Source of the DNA: Akkermansia muciniphila
Lineage (GTDB): Bacteria > Verrucomicrobiota > Verrucomicrobiia > Verrucomicrobiales > Akkermansiaceae
DNA length: 64,000 bases
Reading direction: 5' to 3'
NCBI GenBank assembly: GCA_945888515.1
Contig: CAMDAD010000008.1
Location: 1 to 64,000, forward strand
Numbering within the stretch: the stretch's first letter is position 1; every line of letters begins with the position of its first letter. A program made the translations under genes and the position numbers. The notes under the pieces are model-generated. The model worked only from the letters and a program-made list of their open reading frames with translations, searched no databases and was not told where the DNA came from. This document shows, piece after piece, positions 36,267-45,362 of this stretch.

Positions 36267-37418
36267 TTAGTGAGATTGCAATGCTTTGACTACCTGGCGT
36301 CGAACTTCGACGGCATCGAGCTCTCCCTGGTGTTTCCACAAAATCTCACCACCCGGTGCGACCAACACAGTGTAGGGCAGGGCGCCGTTCCAATCCTTGC
36401 TGATGGCGTCGGCCACGGCATCGAGCGCGCCGTCCTTGACCTGATAATTATTGGTGCTGCGATTTTCTTTTTTCATCGCATTTTCACGAGGCTTCGGTGT
36501 CGCAACATTTTTTGCTTTGAGCACAGCGAGGACCCGCTTCGCGTCATCGGCTGGATCGGTGCTGATGGTAATAAATTCAAACGGACGGTTCTGGAAACGT
36601 CGGGCTGTTTCCACGAGATCGGGCATTTCCGCCACGCATGGGCCGCAGGTGGTGGCCCAGAAATTGATCAAGCGCACTTTATCGGTAGCGTTGGCTACGA
36701 TGGTTTTAGCGACTTCCGCATCCATCACATCGACAGTCACTTCGCGATTGATCCATGCCTCGTTATCCTTGGCCACGCTCTCACGTTTGTAGGACCACTT
36801 TGTCGAGCAACCGTAGGAGCGTGTCGTTGGGACGGTCACTTCCTTGCCGGAAAGCAGGGCGTCGATGGCATCGCGCATCTGGCTTTTTTCGACGGGACCA
36901 GCCTTGCGGTAGCCTTCATCCATTCGGCCCGTGTATCGCAGCTTGCGATCTGCATCGAATACAAACACATGTGGTGTGGACTGAGCGCCGTAGGCACGGG
37001 TGACAGCTTGGTTCTCGCCATCATAGAGATAGGGAATGGTCCAGTTCGCCTCTGTCGCAGCGAGTTTCATCTCAGGAAACGAGTCGCCATGCGGTGCGTA
37101 GCCCAGCTCATCAGCGCGCAGCGCGAGTGGGTCATTGCCGGAGATGGCGATGACCGCCACGCCCTTGTCCTTATAAAAATTGGCAGTTTCTTGAATGCGC
37201 GCGCGCGCGGCATAAGCCTCGGGGCAATGATTGCAGGTGAATACGACAGCGAGGACCTTGGAGGAGGCGAAGTCCTTCAAAGCGTATGTTTTGTCATCGA
37301 CTCCCACGAGTGAGAAATCAGGCGCGGCGGCACCGATTTCGAGCGTCTTCACTTCGAAAGTGTCAGCGGCAGCAAGCCAGGAACAGGAGAAAAGGGCGAG
37401 TAGCAATTTGTTCAGCAT
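36267..37418 (-). CDS. exported protein with two thioredoxin-fold domains
   Basis: A 383-residue exported protein (signal peptide about 1-18). Domain one, about 28-185, is an AhpC/TSA-Redoxin type with CNHC at 62-65 and a PxxxFxxDxDR strand typical of thiol peroxidase-like or ResA-like proteins. Domain two, about 225-383, is TlpA/ResA-like with active site CGPC at 259-262. Both cysteine pairs are intact. A fused pair would allow intramolecular electron transfer or two substrate ranges in the periplasm. It is likely to act in thiol-disulfide handling of exported proteins. It follows DUF4870 and S10 peptidase genes on the same strand. Confidence 0.85.
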   Translation of the reverse strand: MLNKLLLALFSCSWLAAADTFEVKTLEIGAAAPDFSLVGVDDKTYALKDFASSKVLAVVFTCNHCPEAYAARARIQETANFYKDKGVAVIAISGNDPLALRADELGYAPHGDSFPEMKLAATEANWTIPYLYDGENQAVTRAYGAQSTPHVFVFDADRKLRYTGRMDEGYRKAGPVEKSQMRDAIDALLSGKEVTVPTTRSYGCSTKWSYKRESVAKDNEAWINREVTVDVMDAEVAKTIVANATDKVRLINFWATTCGPCVAEMPDLVETARRFQNRPFEFITISTDPADDAKRVLAVLKAKNVATPKPRENAMKKENRSTNNYQVKDGALDAVADAISKDWNGALPYTVLVAPGGEILWKHQGELDAVEVRRQVVKALQSH

Positions 37419-37455
37419 GGTATTGATTACGTGAGGTGGTGAATGATTTTTTCAA

Positions 37456-37869
37456 TTAGGAAACAAAGCGGATGGACCACGGAATGCGTGTCCACTCCCC
37501 GCGACTGGCCTGCAACGCGGCGATGATTTCGAACACAAGCGATAGCACGGCAGCGATCATCAGGGGGAGGAAAAAAAGAAAACCGATGCAGAGAAAGCTC
37601 CCCAGGAAAATGAGTATTCCGCAGGTGAAGTATAGGATTAAAAAAGTGATCTGATGGTTGAGGCTTTCGCGTGCGTGAAAGCAGATGAAATCTGATTTTC
37701 CGCGGTGCAGACTCATGATGATGAGCGGCCCGACGAATCCGAGAAATCCGCCACCGATCAGCATCCCGAGCAGCGCCGTGAGGTGGCAGAGCATGCCGAG
37801 GTTTTTTTCATCGGCAGTGGGGATGATGCCGGCTTGTTGTGGCAGATCGGGTGGTGGTTGCGGCAGCAT
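37456..37869 (-). CDS. DUF4870-type small membrane protein
   Basis: A membrane protein of 137 residues (139 if the GTG at 37875 is used, which overlaps the S10 peptidase stop as GTGA). It has the DUF4870 pattern: a short Pro-rich N-terminus, then LCHLTALLGMLIGGG, GKSDFICFHARESLNHQITFL split by helices, and three to four hydrophobic helices with a C-terminal WTRIPWSIRFV. The function of this family is unknown. Translational coupling to the peptidase gene suggests shared expression. Confidence 0.82.
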   Translation of the reverse strand: MLPQPPPDLPQQAGIIPTADEKNLGMLCHLTALLGMLIGGGFLGFVGPLIIMSLHRGKSDFICFHARESLNHQITFLILYFTCGILIFLGSFLCIGFLFFLPLMIAAVLSLVFEIIAALQASRGEWTRIPWSIRFVS

Positions 37870-37871
37870 AA

Positions 37872-39383
37872 TCACTCGGGTTTAGCGTTGATGAATTCGA
37901 CCAAGTCAGCACGCATTTTTTTCAAATCGGGGGGATTTAGATAAAACATGTGACCACCTTCATACCAGGTGAAGGTGATGTTTTTTTGCAATGCACTGGG
38001 CAAGTTGAGCATCTGACGTGTGGAATAAAGCATGCCATCCGCAGGTGTGGCGAGATCGGTGTGGCCGCACTGCACCAAGACCCGCAATGTGGGATTGTCG
38101 CGCATGGCAGTCGCAAGCTTGTTGCTCATGTTGACATAGCCATTGTTGGCATTCCAGCGCCAAGGCTGCACTTTTCCGGTGAGAATTTCATAGGGTTGAT
38201 CTTCCTGCCAATTCAGTTCCGTGGTGAGATAGTGCAGCATGGACGTGCCAAAGGCACCGTAGGCGAGTGAATACGAGGGATCGTAATCTGCATGCGCTTC
38301 GCTCGTATCGGTGTCGTCCCACGCAACGCGGGCGTCGAACCGTCCAAGGACTTTTCCTTTGCTCTTGATCAATTCGCCCCGGAAACGTGAGGGATCGATG
38401 CGTAGATTTAGTTCTTCGATCAGTGTGGCGGAGAGACCTGTGAAGCTGGCGAGTTGTGTAGCGATGGATTTTTTTTCATCCGCAGGGAGTTGATTCCCTT
38501 GCAAGAGAGCTGTTGCGTATGGGCCAAAGGCAAAGGCGCGCGCCTTTTTTGCCAGATCATCACGATCACCCTGCAACACACCGTGATAGTGCGCTACGCT
38601 GGCAAAGGTGGGAAGAAATACCTGATAGGCGAGGTCGTTTCCGCTGGCGGGAGAGAGAGTCTGAAAATCCATCAGAGTGGAGAGCATGACCACACCATTC
38701 AGCGACATCGCGTATCGGCTTTGTAGGAAATTTGCGAGCCCGGCCGCACGAACTCCACCGTAGGATTCGCCCAACAGAAACTTCGGCGAGGACCACCGTT
38801 TGTTTTTTGTCACCCATGAGCGAATGAAATCTCCGACGGACTCGATGTCTTCATCCACCCCGTGAAAATCGCTGGGTTTGGCATCTTTCTCAGCACGACT
38901 GTAGCCCGTGGACACGGGATCGATAAAAACAAGGTCGCTGCTATCAAGTATAGAAAATGGATTGTTGCCGAATGATGCGGGCGGTGTCACTGGCTTGGTT
39001 CCATCGCCGGGCATTGTCAAAATGCGTGGTCCCAGAGCGCCAAGGTGAAGCCACACGGCGGATGAGCCAGGACCGCCATTGAAGGCAAATGTCACAGGGC
39101 GCTTTGCCGAAGCCTGATCCGCACGGGTGTAAGATACATGAAAAATGGATGCGCGTGGCGTGCCGTCTTCTTTGGTGAGAACTAACTTGCCCGTAGTGGC
39201 TTTGTAAGGAATTTTTTTTCCATCGATCACTACGTTACCATCGATGGTGACATCTTTCGGAGTTGTGGCCGCCTCGGTCTTTTTCGGCTCTTCCCTTGGC
39301 TTCTCCGGCGTAGGTTTTTCCTGTGCCGTAAGTGGGAGGCACAAAACTGAGAACAGCAAAGCGTAGACAGGTGTCGGAAGCAT
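37872..39383 (-). CDS. exported S10-family serine carboxypeptidase
   Basis: A 503-residue exported peptidase (signal peptide about 1-20). Oxyanion segment NGGPGSS at 102-108, nucleophile motif GESYGG with Ser207, acid DLATPADG, and His478 in EGGHM complete the S10 triad, so it should remove C-terminal residues from peptides. After the signal it has a Lys/Glu/Pro-rich linker (about 22-45). The bacterial S10 enzymes in PVC genomes are common in extracellular protein degradation; its partners here are a DUF4870 membrane protein and a thioredoxin-fold protein downstream. Confidence 0.93.
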   Translation of the reverse strand: MLPTPVYALLFSVLCLPLTAQEKPTPEKPREEPKKTEAATTPKDVTIDGNVVIDGKKIPYKATTGKLVLTKEDGTPRASIFHVSYTRADQASAKRPVTFAFNGGPGSSAVWLHLGALGPRILTMPGDGTKPVTPPASFGNNPFSILDSSDLVFIDPVSTGYSRAEKDAKPSDFHGVDEDIESVGDFIRSWVTKNKRWSSPKFLLGESYGGVRAAGLANFLQSRYAMSLNGVVMLSTLMDFQTLSPASGNDLAYQVFLPTFASVAHYHGVLQGDRDDLAKKARAFAFGPYATALLQGNQLPADEKKSIATQLASFTGLSATLIEELNLRIDPSRFRGELIKSKGKVLGRFDARVAWDDTDTSEAHADYDPSYSLAYGAFGTSMLHYLTTELNWQEDQPYEILTGKVQPWRWNANNGYVNMSNKLATAMRDNPTLRVLVQCGHTDLATPADGMLYSTRQMLNLPSALQKNITFTWYEGGHMFYLNPPDLKKMRADLVEFINAKPE

Positions 39384-39584
39384 GTGCCGAATGTAATGAG
39401 AATGCCGTATCTGGCAATAGAAAACCGAAGCAGGATGGCGAATCTGTTAGTGCATCGTCACGGCTATTGATTTTTCGGTCGCCATGTTTTTCTGCAATGT
39501 TTTTCTTGCAGTAAGGAAAATTTGCTGTGTAGAATCTCCCCCCGCCACATCCTGCTTTTTGGCGATTATCCTTCCCACTACGCG

Positions 39585-42500
39585 ATGAATCCAGACCGTG
39601 CTACATTGAATTTTCTGAACAGCTTTCCTGAGGAAGCGCGCAAAAAAGGTGAACTTCTCCAAAAAGATGGTGCGGTGACCCAAATCTTCGGAAATCATTT
39701 GTTTATCCAGGGTCGGGTCGAGGAGGAAAACGGTGTACATCGCACCAGTCTCCGCTTGCAGGGGAATCGCTGGTTTGGTAGTTGCACGGCCGAGGACGAA
39801 ATTGTCTCTGGTGCTTGTCAGTATGCCACCATGATGGAGCGCATGCACCGTGGTGAGGATCTTCCCGAGTCACCGAACGAATTTGATGATGCTCCCGTGC
39901 TGGATCTGATTGAGGAAAAACTCGGTCGTGAGCTGGACGACAAAGAAGCGGATTTCGTCACCAAAATCGAAAAGCGCTATCGCCGATATGTGATTGAGGG
40001 AGAAGTTCACGATCACGATATGGTCCGTATTTCGCCACGTTGGGAAATCACTAGCTACGAGCCGCTCGAGTTGTGGCCCATGCCCCCGAGCGATATACTG
40101 GAATTCTGGAACTACATCGCTTACGCTTTCTATAAGAAAAAACTCCCGTATCCGGAGTTTATGAGTGTGATCACCGACCTCGAATCGGTGCAGAAAAAAA
40201 TGGCGGAGTGGGAACAGGAACGCGAAGTCGCTTCTTGGTATGAACGCATCGAACGCGTGAATGAGCGTCCGCCTGCGGAGCCACCCTTCGAAGCGGAGGT
40301 GCGGTTGGTCGCTACGATCAATGAAGCACGGCTCGAGCTGCGCGAGAAAGACGGCGAGTGGCTTCAATTGCGGGAAAAATCCGACATCGAACGCTACGCG
40401 TCTCTCTACATGGAGGCGGCGATGCGACTGGATCCCTCCAGTCAGATTCTGTGGGAGCATTTCCTATCCTTTTACCGCAAAGAGGGCGATACCTTGTTCG
40501 ATTTCGATCAGGAAGAGAGTTGCCGTTTCATGAATCGGCTCTTCCGTCAACCGGCGCTCAAAGGCTATTTGGTCAACCTCGATGAAAGGCATTTCAAAGT
40601 AGTGGAGGAACCCTTGAGTTGGCTCTGCGAAGATGATCCTTACGATACGATGAACTTCGCGCTTCAGTTGGTCACTGCGGCGGGCGAAAATGTATCACAC
40701 TCGGTGCGTTTGCTGCCCGGTCGTGTCGAGCTTTATCAGTCGGACGAAACGGTGTTCCCAGGTCCACCACGATGGCTCAACGAGACGGAAATCATGCCGC
40801 GCTACTATATTCCCAAGCGCGTGATCGACTCTCTCGAAGGCGTGGAATTCTTGCGTAAGATCGGGGCTTCTTTGCCCGAATCCCTGACTAAGCGGGTGGT
40901 CGATCTCGAGCTGAAGCCGAAGCTTGAACTCAAACTCGTAGCTGGTCTCACTTCTGCAGAAACCGAGCACTTGGTCGTGGATGTCACCGCGCTGGAAACC
41001 AAAGGCCGTCGCACCGAGCGACTCAGCAAGGAAGGCTGGGAACTGGTCGAGCAACAGGTGGTGAAGGGGAAACAGCTCATGCGTTTCGCTCGTGAAGACC
41101 TGCACTGTGTCCCGAAAGTGCTGGACGAGATGTCGCTCACTTATGACGAAAAACTAGTCTCGTTCAAAACACGTCTCACGAAAAATTTCCCAGAGAAATT
41201 CGCCGAATGGATCCGCAAAATGCCGCCGCAGGTCGAACTGGATATTGATGCTCGCCTGAAAACGATTCTCAATGATCCCGTCAGTGCCGCAGTGCGTTTC
41301 GAGGTGGTCAATCAGGAGATCGACTGGTTCGATCTACGCATCGTCATCGATGTGGAAGGCGTGAATCTCAGCAAGGCGCAGATCCGTCAACTCGTCGCCG
41401 CGCGTGGTGGCTATGTGCGTATGGAAGATGGCTCGTGGATGCGTTTGGAAATCAAACTCGATCCGGAACAGCGCGATGCCGTCACGCGCCTCGGTCTCGA
41501 TCCCTTCGACCTCTCTGGTGAAACGCATCGCATGCACGCCCTGCAACTCGCCGATCCGAAAGCGGCGGATGTGTTTGATCCGAAAGCGTGGAAAAAAATC
41601 AAGGACCGCGCGAACGACATCGTCATCGAGGTGGATGCCGAATTACCCACGAATCTCAACGCCACGCTGCGTCCCTATCAGATCGAAGGTTTCCGCTTCC
41701 TCGCCTATCTCGCGACGAACAACTTCGGTGGGATCCTCGCCGACGACATGGGCTTGGGTAAAACGATCCAATCGCTTACTTACATCCTGTGGCTGCGCAA
41801 CGAGGCTGCCAAGAAGACGGCGAAGAAAAAGCCGGTTCTCATCGTCTGCCCGAAATCGGTGCTCGATGTGTGGGTGACGGAGGCTCACAAATTCGCCCCG
41901 GAACTCAACGTCAAGATTCTGCGCAACCGCGACGATATCGATCTCGATTACTACCAAAACACGCTTGATATGTTGGTGATGAACTACGCTCAGCTCCGTG
42001 TCTGTGGTGAACTGCTCAATAAGATCCAGTGGCTCACCGTCATTCTCGATGAAGGCCAACAAATCAAAAATCCGGATTCGAAAGCAGCGAAAGCGGCGCG
42101 CGAGCTCGATGCCGGCAACCGTCTGGTGCTCACGGGTACTCCGATTGAAAACCGCCTGATGGACATGTGGTCGCTGATGGCTTTTGCGATGCCAGGTGTG
42201 CTCGGCTCGCGTGCCTACTTCAAAAAACGTTTTGACAAACGTAAGGATCCAGGCAGCCAGCAACGCCTCGCCGCTCGTCTGCGTCCGTTCCTGATTCGCC
42301 GCACGAAGTCGCAAGTGGCACAGGATCTGCCGCCAAGAACCGAGGAAGAAGTTTACTCGAAAATGGAAGGCGTGCAGCTCGAATTGTATCGTGCCGAGCT
42401 CAAGCGCATTCAGAAGGCCTTGTTGGGCATGGATTCCGACGAAGCCGTCAAGAAAAACTCTTTTGCCATTTTGCAAGGTCTCATGCGTCTGCGTCAGATC

Positions 42501-43103
42501 TGCTGTCACCCCGGCCTCATCGATCCGAAGTATCTCAAGGACGAAAGCGCGAAGATGGAGTCGCTGTTCTATTTGCTCGATCAGCTTCACGAGGAAGGCC
42601 ACAAGGTGCTGGTGTTCTCGCAGTTTGTCTCGATGCTCGATCTTATCAAAGCGCGTCTCGAAGGCGAAAGTCGTCCATACAACTACCTCACCGGTCAGAC
42701 CAAGGACCGTAAAGGTGAGATTGAAAAATTCCAGACGACCAAAGACCCCAGCGTGTTCCTGCTTTCGCTCAAAGCGGGTGGTGCTGGTCTGAACTTGACC
42801 TCGGCCTCCTACGTGATTCTTTACGATCCATGGTGGAACCCCGCTGTGGAAAACCAAGCCATTGACCGTACTCACCGGATCGGCCAGAAGAACAAGGTGA
42901 TCGCTTACCGTTTGCTCACGCGTGACACGGTGGAGGAAAAAATCCGTATTCTTCAGCACCAGAAGACGCAACTGGTCATCAACGTGCTCGGCGATGAGGG
43001 ATTTGCGACCAACCTCGGTATCGATGATCTCGCTTTCATTCTCAACCACGGTGGAGAAGAGGAAGAGCCGGCACCCCCGCCAGATGAAGAGGATGACGAT
43101 TGA
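39585..43103 (+). CDS. SNF2-family DEAD/DEAH-type helicase with long N-terminal region
   Basis: An 1172-residue ATP-dependent DNA remodelling-type protein. The C-terminal half holds the complete SNF2 core: motif I DDMGLGKTIQ, Ia LIVCPKS, DExx box LDEGQQIKN, III LTGTPIENRL, and V/VI with SLKAGGAGLNLT and IDRTHRIGQ. The N-terminal 680 residues have no named domain that I recognise except a cysteine pair near residue 68 to 80 in the place of a SWIM zinc finger, degenerate. The tail is acidic. The start is ATG 39585 (MNPDRATLNF); a frame-extending ATG at 39522 lacks support. Its role, such as transcription recycling like RapA, is not settled. Confidence 0.93.
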   Translation: MNPDRATLNFLNSFPEEARKKGELLQKDGAVTQIFGNHLFIQGRVEEENGVHRTSLRLQGNRWFGSCTAEDEIVSGACQYATMMERMHRGEDLPESPNEFDDAPVLDLIEEKLGRELDDKEADFVTKIEKRYRRYVIEGEVHDHDMVRISPRWEITSYEPLELWPMPPSDILEFWNYIAYAFYKKKLPYPEFMSVITDLESVQKKMAEWEQEREVASWYERIERVNERPPAEPPFEAEVRLVATINEARLELREKDGEWLQLREKSDIERYASLYMEAAMRLDPSSQILWEHFLSFYRKEGDTLFDFDQEESCRFMNRLFRQPALKGYLVNLDERHFKVVEEPLSWLCEDDPYDTMNFALQLVTAAGENVSHSVRLLPGRVELYQSDETVFPGPPRWLNETEIMPRYYIPKRVIDSLEGVEFLRKIGASLPESLTKRVVDLELKPKLELKLVAGLTSAETEHLVVDVTALETKGRRTERLSKEGWELVEQQVVKGKQLMRFAREDLHCVPKVLDEMSLTYDEKLVSFKTRLTKNFPEKFAEWIRKMPPQVELDIDARLKTILNDPVSAAVRFEVVNQEIDWFDLRIVIDVEGVNLSKAQIRQLVAARGGYVRMEDGSWMRLEIKLDPEQRDAVTRLGLDPFDLSGETHRMHALQLADPKAADVFDPKAWKKIKDRANDIVIEVDAELPTNLNATLRPYQIEGFRFLAYLATNNFGGILADDMGLGKTIQSLTYILWLRNEAAKKTAKKKPVLIVCPKSVLDVWVTEAHKFAPELNVKILRNRDDIDLDYYQNTLDMLVMNYAQLRVCGELLNKIQWLTVILDEGQQIKNPDSKAAKAARELDAGNRLVLTGTPIENRLMDMWSLMAFAMPGVLGSRAYFKKRFDKRKDPGSQQRLAARLRPFLIRRTKSQVAQDLPPRTEEEVYSKMEGVQLELYRAELKRIQKALLGMDSDEAVKKNSFAILQGLMRLRQICCHPGLIDPKYLKDESAKMESLFYLLDQLHEEGHKVLVFSQFVSMLDLIKARLEGESRPYNYLTGQTKDRKGEIEKFQTTKDPSVFLLSLKAGGAGLNLTSASYVILYDPWWNPAVENQAIDRTHRIGQKNKVIAYRLLTRDTVEEKIRILQHQKTQLVINVLGDEGFATNLGIDDLAFILNHGGEEEEPAPPPDEEDDD

Positions 43104-43112
43104 TCTTTTGGG

Positions 43113-43142
43113 AAAATCCGCAGTGCGAGCTGCGGATTTTTT
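43113..43142 (+). terminator. rho-independent terminator after the SNF2 helicase
   Basis: Eleven-base stem (AAAATCCGCAG/CTGCGGATTTT) with a six-base loop and a six-base T-run. It is in the 49-base gap between convergent stops and may also serve recJ in the other direction, though the T-run there is only four. Confidence 0.85.
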
Positions 43143-43152
43143 CGTTACTCAC

Positions 43153-44856
43153 TCAACCTTTCTCCGCCGCTCGCACATCGGTGATGATGACCTGCAAGGA
43201 GGTCACACCACGAAAGGTGTTGCGGTCGATGGTGAAAGCAATGTCCCAGGGCGGATCGGGCAGTTGGCGCTCGCCGCCGTTGAAAAACATCGCGGATTGT
43301 TCGTTGAGCCCGGATTGCCCCTGGCGCAAAAACAACCGCAGGTGCTTGTTTTTCAAATGCATGGGTGGCCGACTGAGATAAACGTCGCGCGCGAAAAACA
43401 CGGGTTGTGGATTACCGCTGCCAAAGGGTTGCAGCAGCTCGTAGGATTTCAAAAAGTCTAACGATAGCCAATCGAAGTTGAGCTCGGCATCGAGGTGAAT
43501 TTTAGGGAGTCGCTGCTCAGGAGTGGTGTTGCGTAGGACGTGTCCGGCGAATTGCTGGCGGAAGACATCGAGTTGAGCCTCGTCAATCGAAATACCAGCC
43601 GCCATCTCGTGCCCACCCCCCGCAATGAGAAGCGGTCGGCATTCATCAATCGCTGCGACCAATGAGACACCTAGGATCGAGCGCCCCGAGCCTTTGCCGA
43701 TGCCATTTTCATCAATGGAAATGATAAAAGTGGGGCGATGATATTGTCGCATCAAGCGCGAGGCCACGATACCGACCACCCCAGGGTGCCAGTTGCGCGA
43801 GCCTAACACAATCACTGGGTCGTGTTCGAATTGTTTCATCATCTCCAGCGCTTCTCGGCGCATTCGTTCCTCCATGGTCTGGCGCTCCCGATTGAAGTCA
43901 TCGAGCAGGGCCGCCAGTTCTTCCGCTTTTCCGATTTCATCACACATCAGAGTAGCCAACGCCATCTCCGGTTGGTCCATGCGACCTGCTGCATTGAGGC
44001 GTGGTCCGATACGAAAACCAACATCCATGGAGGTCGCGCTGCCGTTCATGCCCACGGCTTTTTGTAAGGCGCGCAAGCCGAGATTGGTCGTAGTCGGAAG
44101 GCGTTTCAGACCGTGGCGTACGATGAGTCGATTTTCTCCTATCATCGGAACAATGTCGGCTATTGTCGCGACGCTGACCATGTCTAACAGATTTTTTAAA
44201 TCGTAATCTGGCACGGGGCGAGTCTTCAGCATGGCATGCGCTACTTTGAAACACACACCAGCAGCGCAGAGATAGGGGAAATCGCTACCGCACTTCGGAT
44301 TGACCAGCGCCACGCAATCGGGTCGACCGTGCGGGCCGGGCTCATGGTGATCGAGGATGATCACTTCCACGCCTTTCTGATTGAGGAAAGCAATTTCATC
44401 GATGGAGCTCGTGCCACAATCCACGGCGATGAGCAACTGAGGTAGTCCAAGTTCGCGCTCGAATCGTTCCAGCGCCGCAGCGCTCAGGCCGTAGCCTTCC
44501 GCACTGCGCTGTGGCACAAAATACGAGGGATCAGCACTGTAGGCTTGCAGGATCGAGCGCATCACGGCAATGGAAGTGACGCCATCGACGTCGTAGTCGC
44601 CAAAGATACCGATGCGTTGACCTTGATCGATCGCAGTGAAAATGCGTTGGGTCGCGATCGCCATATCCGGCAACAAGAAGGGGTCGGCGAGGTCTTTTAG
44701 CTTCGGATCGAGAAAACGTTCAAGGTCACCATGACCAGCGATGTTGCGTTGGCGAATGAGGTGCGCGAGAATCGAAGGGAAACCATCACGCGCGTCATTT
44801 TCTTCCATCTGGAATGATTCGCCTCGGATGATCCACTCTGTGTTTTTTTCCCGCAT
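43153..44856 (-). CDS. recJ: single-stranded-DNA-specific exonuclease RecJ
   Basis: A 567-residue 5'-3' ssDNA exonuclease used in recombination and repair. DHH-family motifs are all there: DYDVDG (87-92), AVDCGTSS, LDHHEPGP with DHH at 169-171, the DHHA1 motif GGGHEMAAGIS near 430, and a C-terminal OB-like domain. Length is normal. It is the last gene of a minus-strand run scpB-pheA-membrane protein-recJ; no direct functional link between these is known. Start is the ATG at 44856. Confidence 0.95.
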   Translation of the reverse strand: MREKNTEWIIRGESFQMEENDARDGFPSILAHLIRQRNIAGHGDLERFLDPKLKDLADPFLLPDMAIATQRIFTAIDQGQRIGIFGDYDVDGVTSIAVMRSILQAYSADPSYFVPQRSAEGYGLSAAALERFERELGLPQLLIAVDCGTSSIDEIAFLNQKGVEVIILDHHEPGPHGRPDCVALVNPKCGSDFPYLCAAGVCFKVAHAMLKTRPVPDYDLKNLLDMVSVATIADIVPMIGENRLIVRHGLKRLPTTTNLGLRALQKAVGMNGSATSMDVGFRIGPRLNAAGRMDQPEMALATLMCDEIGKAEELAALLDDFNRERQTMEERMRREALEMMKQFEHDPVIVLGSRNWHPGVVGIVASRLMRQYHRPTFIISIDENGIGKGSGRSILGVSLVAAIDECRPLLIAGGGHEMAAGISIDEAQLDVFRQQFAGHVLRNTTPEQRLPKIHLDAELNFDWLSLDFLKSYELLQPFGSGNPQPVFFARDVYLSRPPMHLKNKHLRLFLRQGQSGLNEQSAMFFNGGERQLPDPPWDIAFTIDRNTFRGVTSLQVIITDVRAAEKG

Positions 44857-44938
44857 GTGCTACGCGGTAGTATGGCGAGTTTGTGCAGGCTGACAAGTGC
44901 GGATGATTTTCTTTTTTCAGTGCGCTGTGAGAGCGTCG

Positions 44939-45322
44939 TCAAAAGCGATGCAGCCACCATTCCACCGAGCTGATCAAATGCTGCACCAAGCGGTCGATCG
45001 GCCATGGACTACGCGGGCCGATTTGCGCGCTTGGTGCTTGGGTCAATATACTGGCTAGCAAGAGTGCTGACATGGGTAGGGCGATGGCGACATGCCAAGC
45101 GGCGTTGTAAAAACGGCCAGCGTGCCAGCGGTTCCACAAACTGTGAGAAATCCAGGCCCACCAAGCGATGGCTGCGACAAAAAACAGCAGCAAAAACGGC
45201 ATCACCTGCTCGCAACGGTAGGTGATCCAGAGTCCGCTCAAGGTGAGTGCCAGCGCGCAAGAAGCCATCAGACATGCGACTAACGCATCCGCCCGATGTC
45301 CCCATTGCTCCGGCCATACCAT
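44939..45322 (-). CDS. small multi-pass membrane protein, unknown
   Basis: A 127-residue protein with three likely transmembrane helices (about residues 12-34, 41-58 and 72-95) and many Trp residues. I do not recognise the family. It sits between pheA (40 bases downstream of that stop) and recJ (82 bases upstream of that start), on the same strand, consistent with a transcript. Frames on the opposite strand in the same place are less protein-like. It could equally be lineage-specific. Confidence 0.55.
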   Translation of the reverse strand: MVWPEQWGHRADALVACLMASCALALTLSGLWITYRCEQVMPFLLLFFVAAIAWWAWISHSLWNRWHAGRFYNAAWHVAIALPMSALLLASILTQAPSAQIGPRSPWPIDRLVQHLISSVEWWLHRF

Positions 45323-45362
45323 CGATCGACGTAACGTTGTATCATCGATGATTCTTAGAACA

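Noticed and set aside
36270-37313. 347-codon open frame antisense to the double thioredoxin gene
   Set aside because: It mirrors a gene with two intact active sites and has no recognisable motifs.
41643-43049. 468-codon open frame antisense to the SNF2 helicase
   Set aside because: It is a shadow of a GC-rich coding strand and has no family-like motifs, while the plus-strand gene has complete helicase motifs.
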